Assembly (NCBI GenBank): GCA_039814575.1
Contig: JBCCAY010000009.1
Span: 1-64,000, forward strand
Source of the DNA: MED-G105 sp039814575
Lineage (GTDB): Bacteria > Pseudomonadota > Alphaproteobacteria > Caulobacterales > Parvularculaceae
Reading direction: 5' to 3'
DNA: 64,000 nt
In this document: positions 45,244 through 55,128 of the stretch, one piece after another
How positions within the stretch are numbered: position 1 is the stretch's first letter
Layout of the letters: the number at the start of each line of letters is the position of its first letter
Translations under genes and position numbers: made by a program
The notes under the pieces: model-generated
The model's input: only the letters and a program-made list of their open reading frames with translations
Told to the model about the DNA's origin: nothing
Databases searched by the model: none

Positions 45244-48116
45244 ATGGTGGTAACGATGCGGATTATTCATCGCCTTTTGTTGATCGCGGCGATCCCTCTT
45301 ATTGTCCTTACATTAACGTCTGCAAACAGCATTCGAACAGCGCTCGTCGAGCGCAAAGCCGCAAACCACGTCGTCGCCGGCGTCGACGCCGCGGTGTCCG
45401 CAACAGCGCTCGTTCACAGGCTGCAGGTGGAACGCGGCGCATCGGCTGGGTTCATCGGATCGAAAGGCCGGAACTTCGGAGATGAGTTAACGCGCCGTCG
45501 TCAGGACGTGGACGCCGCCCTTGCGGTTTTACGCGATGCCGGCCTTCTGGAAGATCCTGCCTTGGGCGAAGCGACGCGGCACTTTAATAGTCTGGACGCG
45601 ATGCGCACGCGGGTCGATCAGCTTCGTGTCGCCGACTCAGAAGCCGCCGAATTTTACACCAGCACAATTGATGCGTTGATCACCTTCGCCCGAAGCCGCA
45701 TTGATCGCGACGCCTCAGCCGAGCTTGCCGGCCAAGCGTAAGCCTTCTTCGCCATAACCTCAGCAAAAGAAATGGCCGGACGGCAACGCTCGATGGGCGC
45801 GAAAGGGTTTGGCGGCGTCGGCTTCACGGCGGACGTCTATGATGGCTTCACGAGACTAGGCGGCGTGCAGCAAGGCTATATCGCCCTTGCGCGCAACAAC
45901 GCGTCTATCGACGATCGAAAACTGATCAGCGCTTTCGAGACCGGTCGCGAGGCGGCGGACCACAAGAATTTCGCCGATCGCGCAAAGGCGCGGGTTTATA
46001 AAGGCACGGCGACGAATGTCACCGGCGCCGATTGGTTCCGCGTCGCGACGGCGCGCATCGATCGTATGCGTCAGATCGAGGAAGGTCTGGCGCAAACCGT
46101 CCGCGCAAGCGCCGCGCGCGCGGCCGCAGGCTCATCAACAGCTGCGCTTATTTCGTTCGCAGTCGCTTTTGGCTCAGTCGTTATAAGCATCGCAATCGCT
46201 ATCATTGCGGCAAAGAATGTTTCTACCCCCCTATCGTCGTTGAACGGCGTGATGGGAAAGGTCGCCGAGGGTCAGTTCGGCATAGACGTGCCCAGCCAAT
46301 CGCGCCCTGACGAAATTGGCGACATGGCGCGCACGCTGGAGAAATTTCGAGATGAATTGGGCAAAGCCGTTGAAGCGAATGAGATCGCGCTGTTCAAGGG
46401 CGCCGCTTTCGATGGTTCAGCTTCCGCTATGATGATGGTCGACACCAACGGCGTCATTAAGTTCATAAACTGTTCCGCTACTGATCTTTTTCAAGAGAAT
46501 ATCGACATCTTCCGCGAAGGGTTTCCGGGCCTCAATACCGATCAAATGATTGGCGCGAACGCCGATATTTTCCATGAGAGCCTTCGCGGCGCGCAGTCAG
46601 TGCTTACGGAAGCGACCCGCTTACCCTTCCATACAATGATAAATATTGGCTCTCTGCGGATCGATATGAATGTTTCAGGCGTCTTTGATCGCGACGGCGC
46701 TCATGTAGGGTGCATTCTTGAATGGAAAGACATGACGCAAGCGATACACAACGCTTCCGCACTTGACGCCCTTGATCGCTCCCAAGCCGTCATCGAGTTC
46801 GAAACGGATGGGACAATCATTCACGCCAACCAGAACTTCCTTGCAGCGACCGGCTATGCGTTAGAGGAAATCGTCGGCAAACACCACAGCATGTTTATGC
46901 CGACCGGTGAGACCGATGGCCAGGCGTATAAAGACTTTTGGCGTCAACTCGCCGCGGGCCAAAGAACCGATGGCAAATTCCATCGCGTCAAAAAATCGGG
47001 TGACGATCTTTGGATTAATGCAACATACAATCCGCTTTTAGACAAAGACGGCGGCGCTTATGGTGTGTTGAAAATCGCTACTGATATCACCGCATCGGAG
47101 CGCGAAAAGCAGACTTTCGATAAAGATCGGCAAAACGCGACGCGGATCTTAATTTCGTTGTGACCAAACTCGCCGCCTCCCTGCAAGCGCTGGCGAACGG
47201 CGACCTTTCCGCGGAAATCGCCGACGAGTTTCCGCTTGAATACAAAAGCCTGCGCTTAGACTTTAACGAGGCCTCCGTGAAACTCCGCAGCGCGCTTGGC
47301 GAAGTCATCGAAAACGCGAAAGCAATACAGACAGGCGCCGGTGAAATTAGTCAGGCGGCCGACGATCTTTCGCGACGCACCGAGAATCAAGCGGCGACCC
47401 TAGAAGAGACCGCAGCGTCAATTGAAGAATTAACCGCCAGCGTGAAAGGCGCCGCGAACGGCGCGGCGGAAACGAACGGCCTTGCCAGCGGCGTGCGTTC
47501 CAACGCTCAGGAAAGCGGCGTGATTGTCGGCGACGCGGTGAAGGCGATGGGTGCGATAGAGCAATCCTCCAAACGCATTGAACAGATTATCGGCGTTATC
47601 GACGACATCGCGTTTCAAACTAACCTTCTTGCCTTAAACGCCGGCGTCGAAGCCGCGCGCGCCGGAGACGCCGGCCGTGGTTTCGCCGTCGTCGCCAGCG
47701 AAGTGCGGGCGCTCGCCCAAAAATCCGGCGACTCAGCTCGGGAGATTCGAGAGCTGATCTCAGCCAGCGGCGTGCAAGTTGAAAAAGGCGTCGATCTTGT
47801 CGACCGCGCCGGCGAGGCGTTGGAAAAGATTGTCTCGTCAATCGCTGACATCAGCACGCGGGTTCACCATTTGGCGTCTTCCGCGCAGGAACAATCAACC
47901 GGCGTTGAGGAAATCAACGTGGCGATGAACCAAATTGACCAGGTGACCCAGCAAAACGCCGCCATGGTGGAGCAACCCACCGCCGCCAGCCACTCTTTAT
48001 CGCAAGAAGCAGACCGCCTCATCTCACTCGTCGGCGCCTTCAATACGGGCTCTCCCGCTGGCGCAACGGGCAATAGCGCGGCGAGCGCGACCATGGAACA
48101 TCGACGCGTCGCATAA
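45244..48116 (+). pseudogene. Methyl-accepting chemotaxis protein with NIT sensor, broken by a stop and a frameshift
   Basis: Three adjacent frames together make one chemoreceptor. Frame 1 (45244-45741) has TM1 and the first half of a nitrate/nitrite-sensing (NIT) domain, ending at TAA 45739-45741. Translation resumes in the same frame with AFFAITSAKEMAGRQRS, where normal proteins read continuously with a Tyr at the stop. Frame 2 (to TGA 47161-47163) has the rest of the NIT domain, TM2 (ALISFAVAFGSVVISIAIAI), HAMP and two PAS domains. Frame 3 (GTG 47160-48116) starts mid-helix (VTKLAASLQALANGDLSAEI) and has the signalling tip (NLLALNAGVEAARAGDAGRG) and methylation helices. The shift lies at about 47110-47155. 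Two independent lesions point to an inactive or phase-variable receptor. The GTGA overlap might allow re-initiation of the signalling domain alone. Confidence 0.85.
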
Positions 48117-48314
48117 CCGTCGTCGGACACACTAACGAGCGGCGGTGGGCGGCGCGCGCAGCGCTTTGCGCCGATGAAACAACGCCAATCGACGTTTTTT
48201 GCGCGTCTTTCAATAAGATGAGGCGCGCAACCTCGCGCTGGCGCCCTTGCCCTACCCCAGCCGGCCGCGCTACACGCCTCGGACTACGCGAGGCAGTGAG
48301 ACCAGAGGCGCGCT

Positions 48315-49061
48315 ATGGCAGGGCACAGTAAATGGGCGAACATCCAACACCGCAAAGGGCGTCAGGACGCCAAGCGGTCGAAAATGTTCTCCAAACTTTC
48401 CAAAGAAATCACCGTTGCGGCGAAAATGGGCGCGCCGGACCCAAATTTTAATCCGCGCCTCAGGATGGCGATTCAGGCCGCTAAGGCCCAGTCCATGCCG
48501 AAAGACAATATCGACCGCGCGATTAAGAAATCGACCGCCGCCGATGAAGCGAACTTTGAAGAAGTCCGCTATGAGGGCTTCGGCCCCGCCGGCATCGGCG
48601 TCATCGTTGAGGTTCTCACCGACAACCGCAATCGCGCCGCGAGCGAGGTGCGCACGAGCTTCGCCAAAAACGGCGGCAATCTCGGCGAGACGGGTTCCGT
48701 CGCCTTCATGTTCGACCGGGTCGGCGCAATAGAATATCCGGGCGACAAAGGCGACGAGGAAGCAGTATTGGAAGCCGCAATCGAAGCCGGCGCCGACGAT
48801 GTGGAATCGTCCGAAGATCTGCACATGATCTACACCGCCGCCGATATGCTGGCGGAAGTCGCGGGCAATTTGGAAGAGAATTTCGGCGAGCCGTCGTCAG
48901 CGAAACTCATCTGGAAGCCGCAGAACACCATCGAAGTCACCGGCGACAAAGCGGCGACGCTCTTGAAGATGCTGAACGCCCTCGATGATTGCGACGACGT
49001 GCAAGACGTCTACGCCAATTTCGACATCCCGGCCGACGAGATGGAAAAGCTCGCGAGCTAG
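48315..49061 (+). CDS. YebC/PmpR family protein (TACO1-like)
   Basis: 248 residues, full length. MAGHSKWANIQHRKGRQDAKR is the unmistakable N-terminus; the rest follows the three-domain YebC fold (GFGPAGIGVIVEVLTDNRNRAASEVR, GSVAFMFDR). Members were named transcriptional regulators; recent work on YebC proteins points to a role in translation of proline-rich stretches. Encoded beside efp, which fits that idea. AGAGG precedes the ATG. First of a run of same-strand genes to 52073. Confidence 0.96.
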   Translation: MAGHSKWANIQHRKGRQDAKRSKMFSKLSKEITVAAKMGAPDPNFNPRLRMAIQAAKAQSMPKDNIDRAIKKSTAADEANFEEVRYEGFGPAGIGVIVEVLTDNRNRAASEVRTSFAKNGGNLGETGSVAFMFDRVGAIEYPGDKGDEEAVLEAAIEAGADDVESSEDLHMIYTAADMLAEVAGNLEENFGEPSSAKLIWKPQNTIEVTGDKAATLLKMLNALDDCDDVQDVYANFDIPADEMEKLAS

Positions 49062-49090
49062 CGCAAAAGCCCCCTCATAAGAGAGATCAC

Positions 49091-49654
49091 ATGAAGATCA
49101 ACGGCAACGAAATCCGTCCCGGCAATGTCATTCAGCACCAGGACGGACTCTGGGTCGCGGTGAAAATTAACGCCGTGAAACCGGGCAAAGGCCCGGCCTA
49201 TAATCAAGTCGAACTGAAAAACCTCATCGACGGCCGCAAGCTTAATGAGCGTTTCCGCGCCTCCGAAACGGTTGAGCGCGTGCGGCTAGAGCAACGCGAC
49301 CACACCTTTCTCTATGAAGAAGGCGACATGCTGGTCTTTATGGACGGTGAAAGCTATGAGCAGATTTCCATCGCCAAAGACATGATCGGCGATCGCGCCG
49401 CCTTCTTACAGGACGGCATGCAAGTCGTGGTCGAAAGCCATGAAGGCCGCCCCCTCGGCGTGCAATTGCCGCAACAAGTGACGCTGGAGATCACCGAAAC
49501 CGAACCGACGGTGAAAGGCCAAACGGCGTCCAGCTCGTTCAAACCGGCGACGGTCGACAATGGCGCGCGCGTGATGGTGCCGCCTTACATTTCGGTCGGG
49601 GAGAAAATCATCGTCAATACCGAGACGATTGAATTCGTTAAACGCGCCGACTAG
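49091..49654 (+). CDS. efp: Elongation factor P
   Basis: 187 residues with three domains: KOW-like domain I (MKINGNEIRPGNVIQHQDGLW), OB domains II and III (ending IIVNTETIEFVKRAD). The tip loop that reaches the peptidyl-transferase centre is KPGKGPAY with Lys33, the residue beta-lysylated by EpmA in many proteobacteria. EF-P relieves ribosome stalling at proline stretches. Follows yebC by 29 bases with GAGAG before its ATG. Confidence 0.97.
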   Translation: MKINGNEIRPGNVIQHQDGLWVAVKINAVKPGKGPAYNQVELKNLIDGRKLNERFRASETVERVRLEQRDHTFLYEEGDMLVFMDGESYEQISIAKDMIGDRAAFLQDGMQVVVESHEGRPLGVQLPQQVTLEITETEPTVKGQTASSSFKPATVDNGARVMVPPYISVGEKIIVNTETIEFVKRAD

Positions 49655-49716
49655 TCGCTCAACGTAAACACGCACGCCTCCAACGCGCCTCCTAAGGGAC
49701 ACTGACAGTAAACCCG

Positions 49717-50358
49717 ATGTCGACGCCGAGCGGCCGAAAACCGAAAACCAAGGTCGCTAAGAAAGATGCGCCGCGCGCATGGCAACGCATGTTGTCCGGG
49801 CGGCGGCTCGATTTACTCGACCCGTCGCCGGTGGACATTGAAATCGAAGACATCGCCCACGGCCTCGCCCGCGTCGCCCGCTGGAATGGCCAAACCCTCG
49901 GGCCGCGCCCTTTTTCCGTCGCCCAGCACTCGGTGATCGTGGAAGAATTTTGCGCCGACTTACGCCCAGAATGGCCGGCGAAATGGCGCCTCGCCGCGCT
50001 TTTGCATGACGCGCCGGAATTCGTGATCGGCGACATGATCAGCCCTTTTAAAGCGGCGATCGGCGAGTCCTATAAAACCGTAGAACGCGGCCTTCAGCAC
50101 GCGGTGCACATTCGCTTCGGCCTGCCCGCGGAACTGCCGCAAATGGTGGAAAAAACCATTAAACGCGCCGACCGCGCCTCAGCCTACTTTGAAGCGACGC
50201 AGATCGCCGGTTTCACCAGTGAAGAGGCACGGTCATTTTTCGGCGCGCCGCGCGGCGTAACGCCGCTAACTCTTAACATCGAGACGACAAATGCGGCGCA
50301 ATCGGCTTTTCTCGAGCGTTTCAACGCGCTCGTCGCCGCCTGCGACGGTAAGGCTTAA
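49717..50358 (+). CDS. HD-family phosphohydrolase
   Basis: 213 residues. The HD-superfamily metal motif is visible: H in FSVAQHSVIV, HD in LLHDAPEFVIGD and a final D in KRADRASA. It resembles YfbR-like nucleotidases and, by gene order, the HD hydrolase found next to NrtR-nadABC in alphaproteobacteria. A role in nucleotide turnover, possibly of NAD precursors such as NMN, is inference. Length and motif certain; substrate unknown. Confidence 0.86.
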   Translation: MSTPSGRKPKTKVAKKDAPRAWQRMLSGRRLDLLDPSPVDIEIEDIAHGLARVARWNGQTLGPRPFSVAQHSVIVEEFCADLRPEWPAKWRLAALLHDAPEFVIGDMISPFKAAIGESYKTVERGLQHAVHIRFGLPAELPQMVEKTIKRADRASAYFEATQIAGFTSEEARSFFGAPRGVTPLTLNIETTNAAQSAFLERFNALVAACDGKA

Positions 50359-50487
50359 TCACGGCTGAATAACGCCCCAAAAACGACATAGCGCCACGGT
50401 AACGAGTGCTCACGCCCCTGCGACCTCAAGCCGTCGTGAGGGCTCTTGGTCTTTCTTTTTCAACCATTCTTCGCCAGTTTATCCCTC

Positions 50488-51018
50488 ATGTTAGTGATCA
50501 CGTCCTTAGAGAACGCCGAGGCCGCCTACGCCGCGCACCGACCGTCGACGGTCATTTCGCTTCTTTCCGAAGACGAAGAAGCGCCGCGTTTCGACGGTCT
50601 GGCGACGCACGATCATGTGGTTCTCTACATGGACGAAGAAAGCTGCGCCGCCGCCATCAGCCGCGCCGCCCAGGCGCGCGCCAATGATTTGCTGAAATTC
50701 ATCAACCAGTGGGATGCGAAAGGCTCGCTCCTCATCCATTGCAATCGCGGCGTGGCGCGCTCAGGGGCGGCCGCCTTCATCATTCTATGCGCTCTCGATC
50801 CCGACGCCGACGAGGCGGAAATCTTGGCGCGCTTGCGAAAAGCCGCGCCGCATATTGATCCGTGCCCGCTCTTTGTTAGTTATGCCGACGCGGCGCTCGC
50901 GCGCGAAGGCCGCATGCTTGACGCGGTCGAAGACTTAGGTCCACCTACGCCGGCTTTATCCGCCCCAACGGCGTTTTTGCCGCTTACGCACCCAATGGCT
51001 GAGCGGGCTGACGCCTAA
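50488..51018 (+). CDS. Tyrosine/dual-specificity phosphatase-like protein
   Basis: 176 residues from the ATG at 50488. The phosphatase P-loop appears as HCNRGVARSGAAAF (Cys-x5-Arg), with a conserved Asp-rich segment after it. A start further upstream at 50446 is possible. Such small alphaproteobacterial DSP-type proteins occur between the HD hydrolase and NrtR genes; their substrate is unknown. No clear Shine-Dalgarno precedes the chosen ATG. Confidence 0.82.
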   Translation: MLVITSLENAEAAYAAHRPSTVISLLSEDEEAPRFDGLATHDHVVLYMDEESCAAAISRAAQARANDLLKFINQWDAKGSLLIHCNRGVARSGAAAFIILCALDPDADEAEILARLRKAAPHIDPCPLFVSYADAALAREGRMLDAVEDLGPPTPALSAPTAFLPLTHPMAERADA

Positions 51019-51047
51019 GGACTGCAGTCCGGAGGCCTTTTCGCGCT

Positions 51048-52073
51048 ATGGCCGACCAGCCCGACCTTACAAAATCGTCATCCGTCACCATCGGATTGAA
51101 CGCGGTTATCGCGATCGTCGATGACGGCACCCCAAAAACCCTCTGTGTACGCGATAATGACAGCCGCTACAGCTTGCCTTACGGTCCATTTGACCCTGCG
51201 CGCCACCGAACCTTTGAGATCGGACTAAAAGACTGGGTGGAACGGCAAACCAATGTCCGCCTCGGTTTCATCGAACAACTCTATACGTTCGGCGATAAAG
51301 GCCGCGCCGCGCCGGCAGCGCTCATCGCCGGCGGCGCAGCAGATGCGCGTATCGTGTCCGTCGGGTATTTAGCGCTCGCAAACGAGGCCGCGGACATCGC
51401 CCGGGCCGACACCATATGGAAATCTTGGTACGACTGTTTTCCATGGGAAGATTGGCGCCGCGGCGAGCCGGCCGTCATTACCGAAACGATATTGCCAGGC
51501 TTAAAAGACTGGACCACGCGCGGCGTGAACGATCGCGAGTGTATTTTGCGCAAAGACCGCACCGCCCTCACCTTCGGGCTGCAAGGCGTCGGCTGGGAAG
51601 AAGAGCGCGCCCTCGATCGCTATGAGTTGATGTATGAAGCCGGGCTCGTTGAAGAAGCTTGGCGCGACCGCGCCGCGGCTGGCCTGCCCGAACCGCGCAC
51701 CGACCCCGCTGCGACGCGGCTCTTAGGCGCCGCCATGGCGTCCGATCATAGGCGCATCCTCGCCACCGCCATTGGCCGATTGCGCGGCAAACTGAAATAT
51801 CGCGCCGTCGTTTTCGAGCTTATGCCGCGCGCCTTTACCTTGCTGGCGCTGCAGCGAACCGTCGAAGCGATTGTCGGCTTTCAGCTTCACAAACAGAACT
51901 TCCGGCGCAGCGTCGAAGGCAGCGGCCTGGTGGAGCGCACCGACGAAATGGTCCAGCAACCGAGCGGCCGGCCGGCAGCCCTGTTCAATGTCTCTGGCGC
52001 GACGAAGATTGACCGTGCTGCACGTGGCCTCGCCATTCCCAGATTGCGCCAATCGCCAGCGTTTAAGCTTTAG
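51048..52073 (+). CDS. nrtR: NrtR-type NAD-biosynthesis regulator (Nudix plus winged helix)
   Basis: 341 residues. The N-terminal half has a Nudix-like fold (AVIAIVDDGTPKTLCVRDNDSRYSLPYGPF) whose catalytic Nudix box is degenerate, and the C-terminal part is a winged helix (TLLALQRTVEAIVGFQLHKQNFRRSVEGSGLVERTDE, given in pieces; then SGRPAALF). This is the layout of NrtR repressors, which bind ADP-ribose or related NAD products and regulate NAD synthesis. Followed by nadA-nadB-nadC after a terminator-like hairpin and a palindromic candidate operator. CGGAGG lies before the ATG. Confidence 0.86.
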   Translation: MADQPDLTKSSSVTIGLNAVIAIVDDGTPKTLCVRDNDSRYSLPYGPFDPARHRTFEIGLKDWVERQTNVRLGFIEQLYTFGDKGRAAPAALIAGGAADARIVSVGYLALANEAADIARADTIWKSWYDCFPWEDWRRGEPAVITETILPGLKDWTTRGVNDRECILRKDRTALTFGLQGVGWEEERALDRYELMYEAGLVEEAWRDRAAAGLPEPRTDPAATRLLGAAMASDHRRILATAIGRLRGKLKYRAVVFELMPRAFTLLALQRTVEAIVGFQLHKQNFRRSVEGSGLVERTDEMVQQPSGRPAALFNVSGATKIDRAARGLAIPRLRQSPAFKL

Positions 52074-52226
52074 CAGCAAGAAATTTAAGACGATCCGCTT
52101 CGAACGCCTGGGCTTCGATCTTATCGATGTAAAACCACATTAAACAAAGGATTTCATGCCCAGAATAGAAAAAGTCGTCGAATCAGCGCTTGACGAGCCG
52201 CGCTTTTCCCGTATTTTTCGCGCTTC

Positions 52227-52246
52227 GCCCTTGCGGGGCTTTTTTT
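52227..52246 (+). terminator. Terminator-like hairpin after nrtR
   Basis: Short stem GCCC/GGGC with loop TTGCG followed by C and seven T residues. It lies about 155 bases after nrtR and directly before the nadA promoter region. The stem is short, so termination may be partial. Confidence 0.5.
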
Positions 52247-52257
52247 ACACACCATAT

Positions 52258-52274
52258 ATGCTCTACCTGAGCAT
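52258..52274. promoter_or_regulatory. Candidate NrtR operator before nadA
   Basis: Perfect inverted repeat ATGCTC-TACCT-GAGCAT with a five-base centre, 18 bases before the nadA ATG and overlapping the likely core promoter. Placement between the nrtR regulator gene and nadABC makes NrtR the natural candidate to bind it. Confidence 0.6.
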
Positions 52275-52292
52275 TAATAGGAGGGTGGTAGT

Positions 52293-53471
52293 ATGGCGGC
52301 GTATGGTTACGAAGGAACGCCGGCGATAGGGTCGACGACATCGCAAACATGTGACGCGCCTGTGTCGTCAAACATGCGCGCGACATCGCTTAACAGCACA
52401 TCGCCCCTGCCCTTCACGGACGCGGTGCGCGCGAAAACCGACCATCTCTATGCTCGCGTTTCTAAGTTTGTGCCGGAATTAGAGTGGCGCACGCACGCCC
52501 CTTATATCGCGGCGATCAACGACCTTAAAAAACAAAAGAACGCCGTCATCCTGGCGCACAATTACATGACGCCGGAAATCTTCCACTGCGTTGGCGATTT
52601 CGCCGGCGACAGCCTGCAATTGGCGAAGGAAGCGGCGAAAACGGACGCGGACATCATCATTCAAGCCGGCGTCCATTTCATGGCGGAAACGTCAAAGATT
52701 CTGTGTCCGGAAAAAACCGTTCTGATCCCGGATTTGCGTGCGGGCTGTTCCCTCGCCTCATCGATCACCGGCGCGGATATCCGTCTCTTGAAAGAGAAAT
52801 ATCCGGGCGCGCCCGTCGTCAGCTATGTGAACACCACCGCTGACGTAAAATCGGAAACCGATATTTGCTGCACGTCGTCAAACGCCGTGGAAATCGTCGA
52901 ATACGCCGCGCGCGAATGGAACTCCGACACGGTGCTCTTGCTGCCGGACCAGTATTTAGCGCGCAATGTCGCGGCGATGACGGACGTCAAGATCGTCACT
53001 TGGGCGGGCTCGTGCGAAGTGCATGAACGTTTCACGGTCGAGGACATCAAAGAAATGCGTGACGGCACGCCGGGTCTTGTCGTCTTAGCGCACCCAGAAT
53101 GCCCGCCGGACGTTCTGGCCGAGGCCGACTTCACCGGCTCGACGAGCGGCATGAGCAATTTTGTGCGGGACAACCAACCGAAGAACGTCGTTCTTATTAC
53201 GGAATGTTCCATGTCGGACAATGTCGCGGTTGAAAACCCGGGCGTGAACTTTGTCCGTCCGTGCAATCTCTGCCCGCATATGAAGCGTATTTCGCTACCG
53301 AAGATCTTAAACGCCTTGCAAAACGGCGAGCATGAAGTGCTGATCGACGAGGCGATCATTGAACGCGCACGCCTGCCGATCGAACGAATGATCGCCCTGC
53401 CTTTGACGCGCCAGAGCATGTACACCGCCGACGGCGCGCCGGACGTCGCGGCCATTGAAAGCCGTCCTTAG
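52293..53471 (+). CDS. nadA: Quinolinate synthase A
   Basis: 392 residues. The three cluster cysteines are seen at Cys152 (RAGCSLAS), Cys241 (AGSCEVHERF) and Cys327 (NLCPHMKR), binding a [4Fe-4S] centre. ILAHNYM, GDFAGDSLQLA and SYVNTTADVK are family motifs. It condenses iminoaspartate with dihydroxyacetone phosphate to quinolinate. The N-terminus has about 45 extra residues; the start at 52293 is supported by TAGGAGGG twelve bases upstream. First gene of nadA-nadB-nadC. Confidence 0.97.
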   Translation: MAAYGYEGTPAIGSTTSQTCDAPVSSNMRATSLNSTSPLPFTDAVRAKTDHLYARVSKFVPELEWRTHAPYIAAINDLKKQKNAVILAHNYMTPEIFHCVGDFAGDSLQLAKEAAKTDADIIIQAGVHFMAETSKILCPEKTVLIPDLRAGCSLASSITGADIRLLKEKYPGAPVVSYVNTTADVKSETDICCTSSNAVEIVEYAAREWNSDTVLLLPDQYLARNVAAMTDVKIVTWAGSCEVHERFTVEDIKEMRDGTPGLVVLAHPECPPDVLAEADFTGSTSGMSNFVRDNQPKNVVLITECSMSDNVAVENPGVNFVRPCNLCPHMKRISLPKILNALQNGEHEVLIDEAIIERARLPIERMIALPLTRQSMYTADGAPDVAAIESRP

Positions 53472-53508
53472 AACGCGCTGGCCATAGCCGCGCGAGGACC
53501 TCACTGAC

Positions 53509-55128
53509 GTGACGGCGCAGCCCCCTTCACTAGACCCTACCGGCGTCGTCATCGTTGGCGCCGGCGTCGCCGGTCTCTTCACGGCGCTAAAACTCGCGCC
53601 GCAGCCGGTCACCGTGCTGACGGCGCGCCGCCTCGGCAAAGGCGGGTCATCCTATTGGGCTCAAGGGGGCGTCGCGGCGGCCATCGGACCAGATGACAGC
53701 GTCGCCGCCCATATCGCCGACACCATCGCCGCCGGCGACGGCCTTGTCAGGCCTGAGGCCGCCAAAACGCTTTGTGAAGACGGCCCGGCGCGGATTGACG
53801 ATCTTATCGCCTATGGCGCGCCATTCGATCGAACCGAGGACGGACAATTAAAAGTCGGCCGCGAGGCGGCTCATAGCCGCGACCGCATCGTTCACACCTC
53901 TGGCGACCAAGCCGGCGCGGCCATCATGGCGGCGCTTCTCAAAGCGGCGCAAGCTTCCGAGCATATCACCATCCTTGAACGGATGGTCATGGAAGACCTC
54001 ATTGTCGACGATAATGGCGCCGTCACGGGCCTCCTTGTATTCGACGTCGACGCAGGCGTGCGTGCGCGCTTACCGGCGGCGACGACGGTGCTGGCGACAG
54101 GCGGACTTGGCGGGCTTTATGGGGTCACGACAAACCCTGTGCGCGCCCAAGGCCACGGCCTCGCCTTCGCTGCACGGGCGGGCGCCGCGATCCGCGATCC
54201 GGAGTTTGTACAATTCCATCCCACCGCCATTGACGCCGGCCGTGATCCGGCGCCGCTCGCGACGGAAGCCCTGCGCGGCGACGGGGCTGTTCTCGTCAAT
54301 AAAGACGGCCGGCCCTTCATGGCCGGCTATCACAAAGATAAAGACCTCGCGCCCCGGGATATCGTCGCCCGCGCCGTCGAAGCGGAACGCGCCGCTGGCC
54401 GCGGCGCTTATCTCAATGCCGTAAGCGCCGTCGGGGCACGGTTCGCCGACGCCTTCCCCGCCGTCTACGCAGCGGTTACAGAAGCCGGGTTTGATCCGTC
54501 GAAAGAACCTTTTCCCGTGGCGCCCGCCTGCCATTACCATATGGGCGGCGTCCTGACGGACCTTAACGGCCGCACGAGCATTGACGGCTTATGGGCCGTC
54601 GGCGAAGTAGCCTCCGTCGGCGTGCACGGGGCGAACCGTCTAGCGTCGAACTCGCTTTTAGAGGCGATCGTTTTCGGCGCGCGCATCGCCGATGATTTAC
54701 GAGGCACACCCCTAAATGCGCCGACAACGTCGCACGCTGCTTTTGAAGATCGGCTAGAATCGCCGCCCGCGCCTTCCGACCCGACCGCAACGGCCACCCT
54801 CAGAAACGCCATGTCCGACGGCGCGGCGCTTATTCGGTCTAAGGATAGTTTGACGGAGACCATGCGCGTTCTCGATGAGCTTATCGATGCGCAAACGTCA
54901 AGCGGCGCGATGACCAGCGGGTTTTACTCGCTCGCGATCACCGCGCGTCTGGTCTTAACCGCTGCTGCGGCGCGCGAAGAAAGCCGCGGCGGCCATTTTC
55001 GATCCGATTTCCCGCAACAAGCTCCGAATGCATATCACTCCGTATGCCGCCTAGCTGCGCCCGACGCCATCCGGTCCGTAGAGGTTCAACATACGCCCTT
55101 ATCGCGAGGTCAAGCCAATGACGACTGA
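53509..55128 (+). CDS. nadB: L-aspartate oxidase
   Basis: 539 residues. FAD-binding GVVIVGAGVAGLFTALKL near the N-terminus, SSYWAQGGVAAA, the active-site region HPTAID and RGDGAVLVN, and HMGGVLTDLNGRTSIDGLWAVGEVASVGVHGANRLASNSL (given by its parts) are typical of the succinate dehydrogenase/L-aspartate oxidase family. It oxidises L-aspartate to iminoaspartate for NadA. GTG start with GAGGAC eight bases upstream; overlaps nadC by 11 bases. Confidence 0.97.
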   Translation: MTAQPPSLDPTGVVIVGAGVAGLFTALKLAPQPVTVLTARRLGKGGSSYWAQGGVAAAIGPDDSVAAHIADTIAAGDGLVRPEAAKTLCEDGPARIDDLIAYGAPFDRTEDGQLKVGREAAHSRDRIVHTSGDQAGAAIMAALLKAAQASEHITILERMVMEDLIVDDNGAVTGLLVFDVDAGVRARLPAATTVLATGGLGGLYGVTTNPVRAQGHGLAFAARAGAAIRDPEFVQFHPTAIDAGRDPAPLATEALRGDGAVLVNKDGRPFMAGYHKDKDLAPRDIVARAVEAERAAGRGAYLNAVSAVGARFADAFPAVYAAVTEAGFDPSKEPFPVAPACHYHMGGVLTDLNGRTSIDGLWAVGEVASVGVHGANRLASNSLLEAIVFGARIADDLRGTPLNAPTTSHAAFEDRLESPPAPSDPTATATLRNAMSDGAALIRSKDSLTETMRVLDELIDAQTSSGAMTSGFYSLAITARLVLTAAAAREESRGGHFRSDFPQQAPNAYHSVCRLAAPDAIRSVEVQHTPLSRGQANDD

